Assembly: GCA_014904985.1 (NCBI GenBank)
Contig: MU129083.1
Coordinates: 1-64,000 of the forward strand
From: Hydnum rufescens UP504
Lineage: Eukaryota > Basidiomycota > Agaricomycetes > Cantharellales > Hydnaceae
Length of the DNA stretch: 64,000 nt
Reading direction: 5' to 3'
The position numbers were made by a program, and so were the translations under genes. The number at the start of each line of letters is the position of its first letter. Positions within the stretch are counted from its first letter, which is position 1. Of the stretch, positions 1-10,173 are shown piece by piece. The notes under the pieces were generated by a model that was given only the letters and a program-made list of their open reading frames with translations, had not been told where the DNA came from and made no database searches.

Positions 1-425
1 CACTTGATCTCGGCCATATAGCCGCGCACCTTCGAGACAAGCCAATGGAGCAACCTTGCGGCCAGCGTCAGGTCTCGCGTCACACATTCGAGGAAGAAAC
101 GTCAAAGACCCCGGTCTGTCCGGAGAAGGCGACTAGCAAGGAATGAAAAGGGCGAATATTTGAGCGACGATGCTTAACGATATTGACCAAGGGGGTGCCC
201 TCCACCCCCTTAACACAGATAGCCTTAGGGAGGCACCCCAGGGCGAGCACGGAGCTGAGCGCGCACGGTGGCAAGGAATCGAAAGATAAACACCTTTGAC
301 GAAGACACTCTTTGCCATGATATGGCTTCATCGGTAGATAAGATAGGTGTCGTCGATGAGAGCTGCGTATAAGGATACCACTGTCGATGATCGTCGCTCG
401 CGTAATCAACCCGGACCTCCCAGAT
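1..425. repeat. Left copy of a 425-bp near-identical direct repeat
   Basis: This segment matches 1537-1962 almost base for base, with about three one-base length differences and a few substitutions by eye. It begins at the window edge inside the match, so the full unit may extend to the left. It is a more divergent homologue of the segment around 4445-4935. On the minus strand it is part of the decayed NACHT-like block and has no intact reading frame of useful length. Confidence 0.9.
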
Positions 426-427
426 AA

Positions 428-1420
428 GAAAAACGGATCGATATGGCCGAATAAACGAGAGCTTCCGCGCTTCCCTATTAACTCACCTCAGACGCCCGAT
501 TGGTATCCATCCATAAGGAATCTTAACCAATTCAGTGTGAGGCGAAGGTGGGTAACTTGTACAATGATTGAGGTCTCAACTGGTTGAACACACGGATTTA
601 GAAACTCAGCTCTGGTAGTGATTAAGATGCGGAGCAATGGTATACGTATTCGGGTTCCAGTGAAAACTCATTTCTCGTGCAGTCGTCGATAGCGTCAAGG
701 ATAACAAGTGTCGTGCGACGAGTTCGACCTTGAGCAGGCGATAACATCAATCCCGGATTTGGCACTCGAATTCATCTGGTTATACGGCTCCAGGATAACA
801 ACATCCTTGAACGTGCGGTTAAATTGAGCGAGTTCTGGAAAGGATCGTCACCTCGAGAAAAGAGAAAAGAAGAAATTCTGCTGCAACATCTTCTCCCACT
901 TTATCAGTGGGGTTCTCACTAGGTCAACTTGTCAATCCCAACGAGTCCATGAGCAGGTACATGGGTACCCTTGCTCCATTAGCGCTCTCCAAGCACACAC
1001 TCTCCATCAATATAGTCACACGAGTGCCTTCAAGACAAGACAACGGGGCATCCCTTGCAGCGATCATGCCTCGCGTCGTTCATTCGAGGAAAGACTGAGA
1101 GACCCGCTTCGTCTGGAAGAACCGACTAGGAAGGAATGAAGAGGGCGAATATTTCCAGCGACGAATGCTACACCAAACTTAGCCAAGTTTCCGCAGCCGA
1201 ATGGACCCTTAGTGATATTGACCTAGAAGGTACCCTTCCCTACCTAAACACGGAACCTAGGGGGATATCCCCAATGCGAGCATGGAGTAAGCGCGTATGG
1301 TGGTAAGGAATCGAAGAGTAAACCACTGATGAAGATGCTCTTCGGCATGATAAAGATAATGGGGAAGGGGCCCCCCATTGTTCGTCGTCGCCGCAGGTAG
1401 GAGAATACGTCGACGTGGTG
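428..1420. repeat. Upstream copy of a ~1 kb direct repeat flanking the proteasome gene
   Basis: Aligns in the same orientation with 3891-4885. Identity is high for the first 830 bp and weaker after about 1360. The copies differ mainly by single-base insertions or deletions (about twenty by eye) against fewer than ten substitutions. The Walker-B-like relic LVILDAIDDC on the minus strand is present in both copies. Confidence 0.9.
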
Positions 1421-1536
1421 CATTTCTTCTCTCCAGTCTCGTACCAGTGGACCTTCTCACTAGGTCGATTTTTCCAATCCCACGGAGGCCGATGAGCAGA
1501 TATATGGGTGGCCTTGCTCTGTTAGCACTCTCCAAG

Positions 1537-1962
1537 CACTTGATCTCGGCCATATAGCCGCGCACCTTCGAGACAAGCCAATGGAGCAACCTTGCGGCCA
1601 GCGTCAGGTCTCGCGTCACACATTCGAGGAAGAAACGTCAAAGACCCCGGTCTGTCCGGAGAGGCGACTAGGAAGGAATGAAAGAGGGCGAATATTTGAG
1701 TGACGATGCTTAACGATATTGACCAAGGGGGTGCCCTCCACCCCCTTAACACAGATAGCCTTAGGGAGGCACCCCCAGGGCGAGCACGGAGCTGAGCGCG
1801 CACGGTGGCAAGGAATCGAAAGATAAACACCTTTGACGAAGACACTCTTTGCCATGATATGGCTTCATCGGTAGATAAGATAGGTGTCGTCGATGAGAGC
1901 TGCGTATAAGGATACCACTGTCGATGATCGTCGCTCGCGTAATCAACCCGGACCTCCCAGAT
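1537..1962. repeat. Right copy of the 425-bp direct repeat
   Basis: Partner of 1-425. The match ends at the shared string CCTCCCAGAT, after which the two copies diverge completely. Near identity points to recent duplication, gene conversion, or an assembly duplication. Confidence 0.9.
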
Positions 1963-2511
1963 GATGATGAATACCTCGATATTTAAACTGCAGCTACCAG
2001 CCGCTCCCGAAGGACGCCAAGGGCAGGGGACCGAAGGACTGGGGTGATTGTACATACACAGAATATGACAGGCTTGCAGCAGCTCTGCGGCGTGTCCCTC
2101 GGCGGCGAGCACGCCCCGTACGTTGCCGCGGCAGGCCTTGCAAGTGGTGGCATCGAGTGCGTTGATGGGGGTGCGGACCTCAAGCTCCTCGTGAGTGGGC
2201 TCGGAGAAAATCTCTAGTTTTGCATGGGCTTGGACACCATTCCGGACACAAAATGTAGAAACCTTGGTCGCTCGGGTGTCCAAATTGTTCGAATGATGAG
2301 CGGAATTCATGATCCTGTACACAGCCTCGTCTGGACGTCTGTCGATGTTTGCTGAGCTGGGGCTTTTGTCACAATGCTAACATCAAACTCCGGAAGAACG
2401 AAATAGGTGTTAGTCTCGACTTCCCGATCGAGGAATCGGAGATATCCGAAAATCTAAATCCGCCTTTGCAGGAGGGGTTACGCGTCTGAACAAGCACATT
2501 ACAACAACAGC

Positions 2512-3748
2512 ATGGTAAGTCTCTAGTGCTAAACTCACGAAGCCGCGGAAAATGACCCGTACTCTTTCAGGCCAGACGTTATGATAGTAAGCACCGCCAA
2601 ACACTAATCGTTACACTTCCCATTTGACTAAATAAATCTCTTTACGCGTAGGCCGTACGACAATCTTCTCGCCAGAAGGCATGTATGCGATTTCCAGCGA
2701 GTCTGGCGAGCGTGCGTTCTTGTATTAACGTATCTTACCTCCTCCCTCAGGGCGTCTCTACCAGAGTATGTACCATCACCCTACACCTAAATTTCTCCCA
2801 AATTAACTCATGATACCGTAGTCGAATATGCCATGGAGGCGATTTCACATGCAGGAACCGTAATGGGTGTCCTTGCGAAGGACGGCGTCGTTCTGGCAGC
2901 CGAGAAGAAAGTTACCGGGAAATTGTTAGATCTTTCCATTGCCAAGGAAGGTGGATATGGTGGTAGTGGAGAGAAGATCTTTCTTCTAAATAAGTAGGCC
3001 AAACGCTTTTCCTTCCATGCCTCGTTTATCATCGAAACCCCTATTTCTCTGTCCAGTAACGTTGTGGCCGGCGTGGCAGGTCTTACGGCAGACGCCAACT
3101 CCCTCATCAATTACGCACGACAAGCTGCTCAAAGGCATCTTTTCTCTTTCAATGAAGACATCCCAGTAGAACAGCTTGCCCAACGGTTGTGCGATTTGAA
3201 GCAGGGCTATACTCAATATGGGGGTCAGTCATCCACGCCCGCTTCTGTCGCCTTCTCACTTCGCTTCACATATCGCTTCACCCACCACTAGGTCTTCGTC
3301 CATTTGGTGTATCACTCTTATATGCAGGCTACGATCCACACTACCAATTCCAGCTATACCACTCCGATCCATCAGGGAATTACAGTGGATGGAAAGCGAC
3401 GTGCATCGGTGCGAACAACGGCACAGCACAAAGTCTTCTCAAACAAGAATACAAGGATGGCTTGTCCACGGAAGAAGCTATCGCTCTGACGATAAAGATC
3501 ATGAGCAAGACCATGGACTCCACCACACTCAGCAGTGAGAAATGTATGCACTTCATTACCCATTACTTGATATCCTTTGTTTGACACTCGCATTGCGTTC
3601 TCGCTGTTCAGTGGAATTCTCGACCCTCACACTTGATCCAACGACGAAACAACCGCTTGCGAAGATATACAAGCCGGCGGAGATTGACGCGTTGTTAGCG
3701 AAACATGGAATCGAGAAGAAGGAAGACGACGTAGCAATGGCAAGCTGA
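2512..3748 (+). CDS. PRE9: Proteasome subunit alpha type-4 (20S core alpha-3/PRE9)
   Basis: Outer-ring alpha subunit of the 20S proteasome in nucleus and cytosol; structural and gating role, not proteolytic. The spliced protein is 262 aa, the usual family length. It opens [16 protein letters not shown] and continues RLYQIEYAMEA, which is the proteasome A-type signature. Later blocks include [20 protein letters not shown] and [14 protein letters not shown]. It ends in a lysine/acid-rich tail ([14 protein letters not shown]). Exons as read: 2512-2514 (ATG only), 2571-2586, 2652-2678, 2751-2765, 2822-2993, 3057-3223, 3292-3543 and 3612-3748. The intron 2679-2750 starts with GC, not GT. All others are GT-AG and 56-68 nt long. 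This splicing is the only one I found that keeps the conserved N-terminus in frame. The gene sits between two copies of a decayed repeat but is itself intact. Confidence 0.96.
2679..2750 (+). other. GC-AG intron in the proteasome alpha-4 gene
   Basis: The donor is AAG|GCATGT and the acceptor CCTCAG|GG. The splice joins SPEG to RLYQ across one codon (G+GG) and leaves a 15-nt exon downstream. The nearby GT at 2682-2683 would break the invariant SPEGRLYQ(V/I)EYA frame, so a GC donor is the best reading. Confidence 0.8.
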
Positions 3749-3890
3749 AACAGTGTACAATATTTCATTCTGTCTTTCGGTGTCTAAACTGCGCATACAG
3801 TATGGAGTAACCTTTATCTCCTAGGCAGTTTGGGTATGAAGTGCTATGCCGCAGTTATCGACATGGGCTCCCCATGCGATTGTCGCCAAT

Positions 3891-4935
3891 GAAAACGGAT
3901 CGATATGGGCGAATAAACGAGAGCTTCCGCGGCTTCCCTATTAACTCACCTCAGACGCCCGATTGGTATCCATCCATAAGGAATCTTAACCAATTCAGTG
4001 TGAGGCGAAGGTGGATAACTTGTACAATGATTGAGGTCTCAACTGGTTGAACACACAGGATTTATGAAACTCAGCTCTGGTAGTGATTAAGATGCGGAGC
4101 AATGGTATACGTATTCGGGTTCCAGTGAAAACTCATTTCTCGTGCAGTCGTCGATAGCGTCAAGGATAACAAGTGTCGTGCGACGAGTTCGACCTTGAGC
4201 AGGCGATAACATCAATCCCCGGATTTGGCACTCGAATGTCATCTGGTTATACGGCTTCCAGGATAACAACATCCTTGAACGTGCGGTTAAATTGAGCGAG
4301 TTCTGGGAAAGGATCGTCACCTCGAGAAAGAGAAAGAAGAAATTCGTGCTGCACATCTTCTCTCCACCATTATCAGTGGGGGTTCTCACTAGGTCAACTT
4401 GTCAATCCCAACGAGTCCATTGAGCAGGTACATGGGTACCCTTGCTCCATTAGCGCTCTCCAAGCACACACTCTCCATCAATATAGTCACACGAGTGCCT
4501 TCAAGACAAGACAACGGAGCATCCTTGCAGCGATCATGTCTCGCGTCGTTCATTCGAGGAAAGACGTGAGAGACCCTGCTTCGTCTGGAGAAACCGACTA
4601 GGAAGGAATGAAGAGGGCGAATATTTCAGCGACGATGCTACACCAAACTTAGACCAAGTTTCCCGCAGCCGAATGGACCCTCAGTGATATTGACCTAGAA
4701 GGTACCCTCTACCCCCTCAACACGGATACCCTAAGGGGGATATCCCCAATGCGAGCATGGGTTAAGCGCGTATGGTGGTAAGGAATCGAAAGATAAACCC
4801 ACTGATGAAGATGCTCTTCGGCATGATAAAGATAATGGAGGCATTTTCGTCTTCGCCGGCAGGTATGAGAAGTATCGTCGACGTCGATGAGAGCTGCGCA
4901 TAAGGATCCACCGTCGTCGCTCGCGTAATCATTCG
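3891..4935 (-). pseudogene. Decayed NACHT-like repeat block, right of the proteasome gene
   Basis: Direct-repeat copy of 428-1420, extended to about 4935 by sequence homologous to the 425-bp repeat. On the minus strand the order is a P-loop-like string (YLLNGLVGIDKLT, about 4395-4440), then FSFSRGDDPFPELAQFN in another frame, then LVILDAIDDC at about 4140-4175. The spacing of roughly 85 codons between the P-loop-like and Walker-B-like strings, with a phenylalanine-rich FSR string between, resembles fungal NACHT domains. Stops and frame changes interrupt it throughout, so it is not a working gene. Positions 3749-3890 are spacer after the proteasome gene. Confidence 0.5.
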
Positions 4936-4948
4936 ATATCCAGATTGC

Positions 4949-5755
4949 ATGCCGCACGCCGATTCAAGCTACGTTCCATCTAGTATCACAACTAGGGCAC
5001 AATTCTGGGAGCATGTGTACCACCAACTCGAGGCTCTCATAAGTGATCAGCGCAACTGGGTCAGCTCGAGGCTTGAATTGCCTGCTCTGTGCTTACATGC
5101 CGCCAGGTGTCAAATTTATCCAATGCTGCATCTCTGATATATCATTCCCTCCTCGCATTTTCACCTCACTTTGGTGTGAATGAACGTGCAGTCAACTGGT
5201 GTGGTACGTCTGTCCTTTCCATCAACGTCATAATTATCCCATGGTGCGGGGGATTTCATTACTAACTGTAAACAAATGATACCTTGCGAAGGCTTCTACC
5301 TAGACTCTAAGCTTTTCCCCGGAAAGCAGGACCGTGATTCGTCGCCAATGCTGCTCTTGGCTCCATTTGCAGGTAAACCAGCTTGTCAATTCATCCATGC
5401 CAAGGCTGGCAAAGGTGTATGCGCCGACGCGTACGTGGGCAGGAGACCGCTATCTGTCCCAAACGTGGGTGAGTTAACCCCTGCCTTTGGAGTGTTCTTC
5501 GAATACGCCTCGCTGATTCTACGTATCGTTTTTATCTTTGTGTATGTAGAAGAATACCCTGGACATATCGCTTGCGATGGAGATACTAAGAGCGAGCTGG
5601 TGATCCCTCTCATTACGGAAACCTCTTCAGGTGACGAGATAGCACTGGGCGTGATCGATTTGGACTGCGTTGCTCTCGAAGGATTCACTCACGATGACAT
5701 CGAAGGACTCCAGAAAATAGCTAATCTCATTGTATCTTCCTGCGATTGGGAATAA
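4949..5755 (+). CDS. Free methionine-R-sulfoxide reductase (GAF-domain fMsr)
   Basis: Cytosolic enzyme that reduces free methionine-R-sulfoxide to methionine, part of oxidative-damage repair (yeast homologue YKL069W). Four exons, 4949-5059, 5107-5203, 5292-5468 and 5550-5755, give an intact 196-aa protein, close to family length. The GAF fold is marked by NWCGFYLD, then GKPACQFIHAKAGKGVCAD and EEYPGHIACDGDTKSE. The cysteines in PACQ, GVCA and HIACD sit where the redox cysteines of this family lie. The start MPHADSSYV is followed by the usual TTRAQFWEHV. It is tail to tail with the cysteinyl-tRNA synthetase gene, with 72 nt between stop codons. Confidence 0.93.
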
Positions 5756-5827
5756 CAAGCAACGGTCCGATAGCCATCCAGCAGAGGGATTAGTACCCAA
5801 CAATAAACCAATGTACGCACCGCATCT

Positions 5828-8800
5828 TCACCTATTCGCCGCCTGAGTCTTCACCCACTCTTCCCACTCCGTGTGCAACTTCTTCTGTATCTCCCATTCC
5901 TTCGTGAGTTTCTTCCCACGACTCTTATTCAACTCCACACCCGTGCCGTCCGTCAACGGTATACCATCCTCGTTCCACGACCCGTACGACCCTCAGGCAC
6001 GTTCGGTGGCTTGAACATCTCATCAGGCGGGAGACGGCCCCGTCCAACTTAGCCCGCTTCTTCGCTAGGTCAGCTTCGGCCTGTGCAGCCTTCTTGGCCG
6101 CCTTTTCCGCCACAATGGCTGCCTTTTCTTCTCGAGCACGCTGAAGTGTTTCAGGATCCACGAGTTTTACTAATGCTCTCCCATCTGGGAAGGCACAAGT
6201 GAAATGAATAAGAATACAAGGTCCCCTCCGCCGTGGATGGAATAAGATGAACGAACCCTCTTGATCGTCCAAAGCCACACCTAAAGGTACCAGATCAACA
6301 TCACGCAGTCTGTCACTCAAGACAAGAATATCGCGGGCGGGAGCCTGTGAAATAGCGAGCCGCCGCACGTCATCTCTGAACGTCGACAGCACCCTCAAGT
6401 AAGGCAACAGAACCGCTTCCCGCTAGATAGAAATAGAGCGCATCTTCAATTTATGGTCCAACAATATGTATATATGTTGGCGATACTCACATCGAACGAC
6501 TCTGGATCATCGGTGGTCGCACTTCCCCAGCCAATGTAAGCTGGGCCCGCATTAACGGCTGATCCTTCAGCAAGCCCGAACATCCTCAACATCTTCGTGA
6601 CCCACGCAGCAACGTTCTGCACGACCCGAATATTGACCGAGGTGCGGCCGCGAGAGAGGTAGACGTTGGTGCGCGAGACAAGTTGTACCAGACGCGCAAG
6701 TGCCTCGGGGGTGTTGAAAGAGTCGCAAAGTGCGGTCCGGAACGCGTGCTGCGTTTGATGTAGGCTGTGTAATGACTTGTTAATATCTATGGATATCAGG
6801 CAGACAAGAGAGCGTGATCCCTACAATCCTGTCAGTTCGCGCTCTGCATCCTCATAGTGATGTCGAGAATCTAAGGGCACGCCTTTGGATTTGGATTCCG
6901 TTATGAGCGCTTTGACGATACTGAAGAAGTTCTAGGTATAGTCGGTCAGAATAGTGGGGCGATATTAAAGAACGGAACTATTTACGTCAAACATGGTCTC
7001 GATCGTTTTCGTCTCCGCTAAGGCACTCTCCCGGAAGTCCATCTTCGCACTCCATAATTGACCAAGGAAAACAAGACGCAACTGACGAGCAGTGTACAAC
7101 TTCAAAGCATCCTGTATAAAGGGTGTGATTAGAGTGACATCCGCGTGCACACAGCGCCCAGTTACAGACTTCAATAGTGATGAAGTTCTTCAGTGACTTG
7201 CTCATCTTCAAGCCTTCGATGTGCAAGTGCCCAGTGTGGAGGAAATAATTCACCCATTGCTGACAGTCGTGATAGGCCTGAACCGATCGAGAACGATCGT
7301 CACACGACGCGCATCCGCTGGGTCAAGTCGAACATTGGGACGTACCTCGGACTGCGCGAGCTCATTATCGTGATGCGGAAAGGCCAAGTCCACACCACCT
7401 GAGTGGATGTCCATGTTATCACCCAGGATCTCCGTGGCCATTACAGAGCATTCGATGTGCCACCCTGGCCGGCCAGGACCCCATGGAGAAGGCCAAGCAG
7501 GCTCGCCAGGCTTGGAAGCCTTCCATAATGCAAAATCCGCTGCGGACCGCTTCGAAGAGCCTGAGGATAAGGCGCCTACGAAAGAGGCGAGTCCATATAA
7601 TGGCCTTTATTGAGCTAAGTGGCGGAAGGAATGGAAAAAAAAAAAAACACCTTCGCCTTCCTCTAATAGTTCCTTATTGCCTTTATTCCAAGGCATTAAT
7701 TTCGCGTATGCATGGGTCCAGTCCGTCCCGTCCCCAGACGACCGCTTTGCACCGTCAAATGCACGAGTGTCGAAATACACACTGCCGTCGCCTGTAGAAT
7801 ACGCGTAGCCGTTTTTGATGATGCGCTCAACATACGCCACGATCTCAGGCACATACTCTGTAACGCGAGTGAGGGTGTCGGGGGGCTGGACACGAAGGGA
7901 AGCCATGTCAGCCATGAATTGGTCTTCCCAATAGGCAGCGAGGGAGCGGAATATGCTGTGGTCTGTGATTTCTGACTTATACTGGATGGTGTAAGAAGTG
8001 CAAGAGGTTAGGGGTTGTCGTTGTTATCAGGGGGATGTGAACGGGCGGACCTGGTTGTCCAACCAAGGACCAAGGATGTCGACCGCAGAACTGATGAGAG
8101 CATGTGCACGAGGCTGGTCGATTCGATTCTCTACTTGATCTTTCTTGGCATTTAAAAGGCCTTCAAAGGCAGAGTTCTGAATTTCAATTGGTGCATGAAA
8201 AGACATCATAAGGAGACTAAGCGATCCAGTGAACGGGGGTGTGCCTACCAGCGAATTCACGTGCATGTGAACTTTTCATCGCGTTCGGAACAGGCTTTTG
8301 TCCACGCTGCGTCTGTCTTCACGCGATTGGAAATCTCGAGCCACGAGAGTAGTTCTGCACCGGGTTTTAATGTATCTGACGATTGGAAGGGAGGGTTCAA
8401 GCTTGGAATGCAGATACGATGTGAAAGCTTTTTCGACATTCGAGATTATGATGGATGTAAGAGCTTGAGTCTGCTCTTGCAGACGAGAGACAAGATAATT
8501 ATATCGTGCGCGCTGAATAATCTTGAAAGACACGCCATCAGGATGTGATCGGTTCATGGGGTACGATCAAACGCACTTTATCGTCTATATCAGTCACATT
8601 GATAACAAAGTGCACATCATAACCAAAGTAGTCTACGAGAATCCGTCTGATAATATCTTGGGTGACATAGTTTCTACGCAAGTGTTGTAGAGTATTATTC
8701 GGCCATCAAGAACATCACGGGAGCGCCATTAACGTACCGTGCATGTCCAAGATGAGCCGCATCATACACAGTCGGCCCGCAGTTATACCACTTGACGAGC

Positions 8801-9007
8801 CTACCATTCATTGGCACGAAGTCATTCTATCGATGGATTAATCTATCTACAAGCCCTCATCGTTCCAATGTGCGCCAAACTGACCTTGGCCTTCGTCATC
8901 GAATTGTATACCTTAAGGACGGGCTCGCGTGCCCTTGGGACAGGCGTGATCCAATCAGGTTGCTTCGCCTTACCCTTTTCTGCCGTTGTGGATAATGAGT
9001 TGGACAT
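5828..9007 (-). CDS. Cysteinyl-tRNA synthetase
   Basis: Class I aminoacyl-tRNA synthetase that charges tRNA-Cys. On the minus strand the start is at 9007 ([15 protein letters not shown]) and the stop at 5828-5830. Catalytic blocks are clear: [11 protein letters not shown] (zinc Cys) with [11 protein letters not shown] (HIGH motif as HLGH), [19 protein letters not shown] (zinc Cys), [15 protein letters not shown] (zinc His) and [11 protein letters not shown] (KMSKS loop). The C-terminal tail is rich in K/E/A ([18 protein letters not shown]), as in eukaryotic forms. The gene has ten or so short introns. Reading frame is lost at about 8375-8395, 8262-8275, 6036-6045 and 5984-5992. At each point the expected protein continues in a neighbouring frame, e.g. 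[18 protein letters not shown] and then [18 protein letters not shown]. These look like single-base sequence errors rather than selection-free decay, because the conserved blocks are intact. There is no other copy of this essential gene in the window. Confidence 0.93.
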
Positions 9008-9281
9008 GGCGCCTTGGCAGATAGTCCGGATAAGATGGGGGTGACACTCGTGAGCTTGGGAAAGAAAACAGAGAGAAATTCTGCTAAGGCAAATGGGGCG
9101 TCGAATTGACTGTACACTGCAAAGCATACAAAAGTGCCCACACAATGTGAACCACCTCACGGAATTAAAACCACGCCAAAAGCCGTTTCCCACGCCTGAT
9201 TTCTAATCACGTGATGGTACAAGATACAAGCGCCCGTACTGACAGGACGCGTGCACGCCTTATGGACAGTGCACAATAATT

Positions 9282-10173
9282 TTAAACGAACAGGGCGGTA
9301 ACTACCAAACCGATAGCTGCTAAGAATCCATTCACCGAGGCCGATGCACTACCAGCACTGTGGGGATTCGAGGTGGGGTTGAGGGGTGCCCCCTTGGAAG
9401 TAGCGGATGGGGAGCCTGGAGTCGTCGAGCCCCCAGTGATAGAACCGGAAGAGGTGCAGGAAATGCTGGACGGAATTGTATAATTCGCCAGGAGAACGAC
9501 ATCCGAGCACTGGTGGCCCATCCTCAGTACACGAACAGACATAAGAAAGAAGAGCACCCATGCCTGGTGAAGGACCCCGTCGCCGCCGTTATAGATCATA
9601 AGAATTGTGGCGTTGGATCCGTCAGTAGCCGCGGAAACCCCAAGGCTGGAGACATTGACGTGCACGCAGAAGCTGCCTTGGACGGTGGTGGACCAGGAAG
9701 GCAAGAGAAGTCCGTATGTTACACCGGAGGGGGTAGTGTTGAAGTTGCTGAGAGTCGTTGGGTCGCTGCTAAATGAAACGGCGGCTATAGCTACGGAAAT
9801 CCGAACAGCATTAGCGCGCACTCTTGGGATACTTGCTGACCACCTACAATCTGCGGTTGAGTGGTAGCTGGAGTATTCAATGAAGCCTCCACTGAGTGGG
9901 AATGGAGTGCGCGTATTGTTTACGCTAAAGCCACCTGTGTTCGACGAAAGACTGAATACAGCTCAAGTGCCAGGCCACAAAAACCTACCACATGGTGCTT
10001 GAGATTCTGAGTCCTATTGAACATGCCATCGTGTGATTGATCTGCAACTCCCAAGGGTACAACGATAAAGCATTTACATCGGAGAATCCACGAGTCCATG
10101 GATAGTCCAAGGTGAAGTGGGCCTGGCAGGCAGCGGTAAAAGCGCTTAGGGCGAGAATTTTTGCGGAGACCAT
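9282..10173 (-). CDS. X325/BIM1-like secreted copper protein, GPI-anchored
   Basis: Small secreted protein of the LPMO-like X325 (BIM1) family. Known members bind copper at an N-terminal histidine and are tied to copper uptake or cell-wall work rather than polysaccharide oxidation. The signal peptide MVSAKILALSAFTAACQA is followed directly by HFTLDYPWTRGF, so the mature N-terminus would be His. Then come QAPCGGFSVNNTRTPFPLSGG, YHSTAD (candidate second His), FNTTPSGVTYGLLLP, SLGVSAATDGSNATI, YNGGDGVLHQ and CSDVVLLANYTIP. The tail is Ser/Thr/Gly/Pro-rich and ends in a hydrophobic stretch (AAIGLVVTALFV), fitting a GPI anchor. Stop at 9282. Introns fall after GFSD, PCG, STAD and LHQ. The last (9510-9563) would use a GC donor if the protein reads HQCSDVV. 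A GT donor eight bases in also keeps the frame and adds two residues. Confidence 0.85.

Larger units (their letters stand above)
1..2310 (-). pseudogene. Decayed NACHT/STAND NTPase-like repeat block, left of the proteasome gene
   Basis: No intact gene is visible, but minus-strand frames hold pieces that fit a fungal NACHT-type NTPase. There is a P-loop-like string IYLLIGLRGIGKIDLV at about 1450-1500. At about 670-705 there is a Walker-B-like string LVILDAIDDC. Stops and frame changes separate the pieces. In the parallel copy downstream of the proteasome gene, a similar P-loop-like string and the Walker-B-like string lie about 250 bp apart, which fits the usual NACHT spacing. Positions 1966-2310 carry a further open minus-strand frame, starting at an ATG at 2310, that is not found in the other copy; I do not recognise it. 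NACHT proteins of fungi act in heterokaryon incompatibility and defence, but no activity is implied for this relic. Family assignment is by motif resemblance only. Confidence 0.5.

Noticed and set aside
1522..2322. 266-codon minus-strand open frame taken as a single gene
   Set aside because: It crosses the 425-bp repeat boundary and joins pieces of different origin; no family match. Treated as part of the decayed block.
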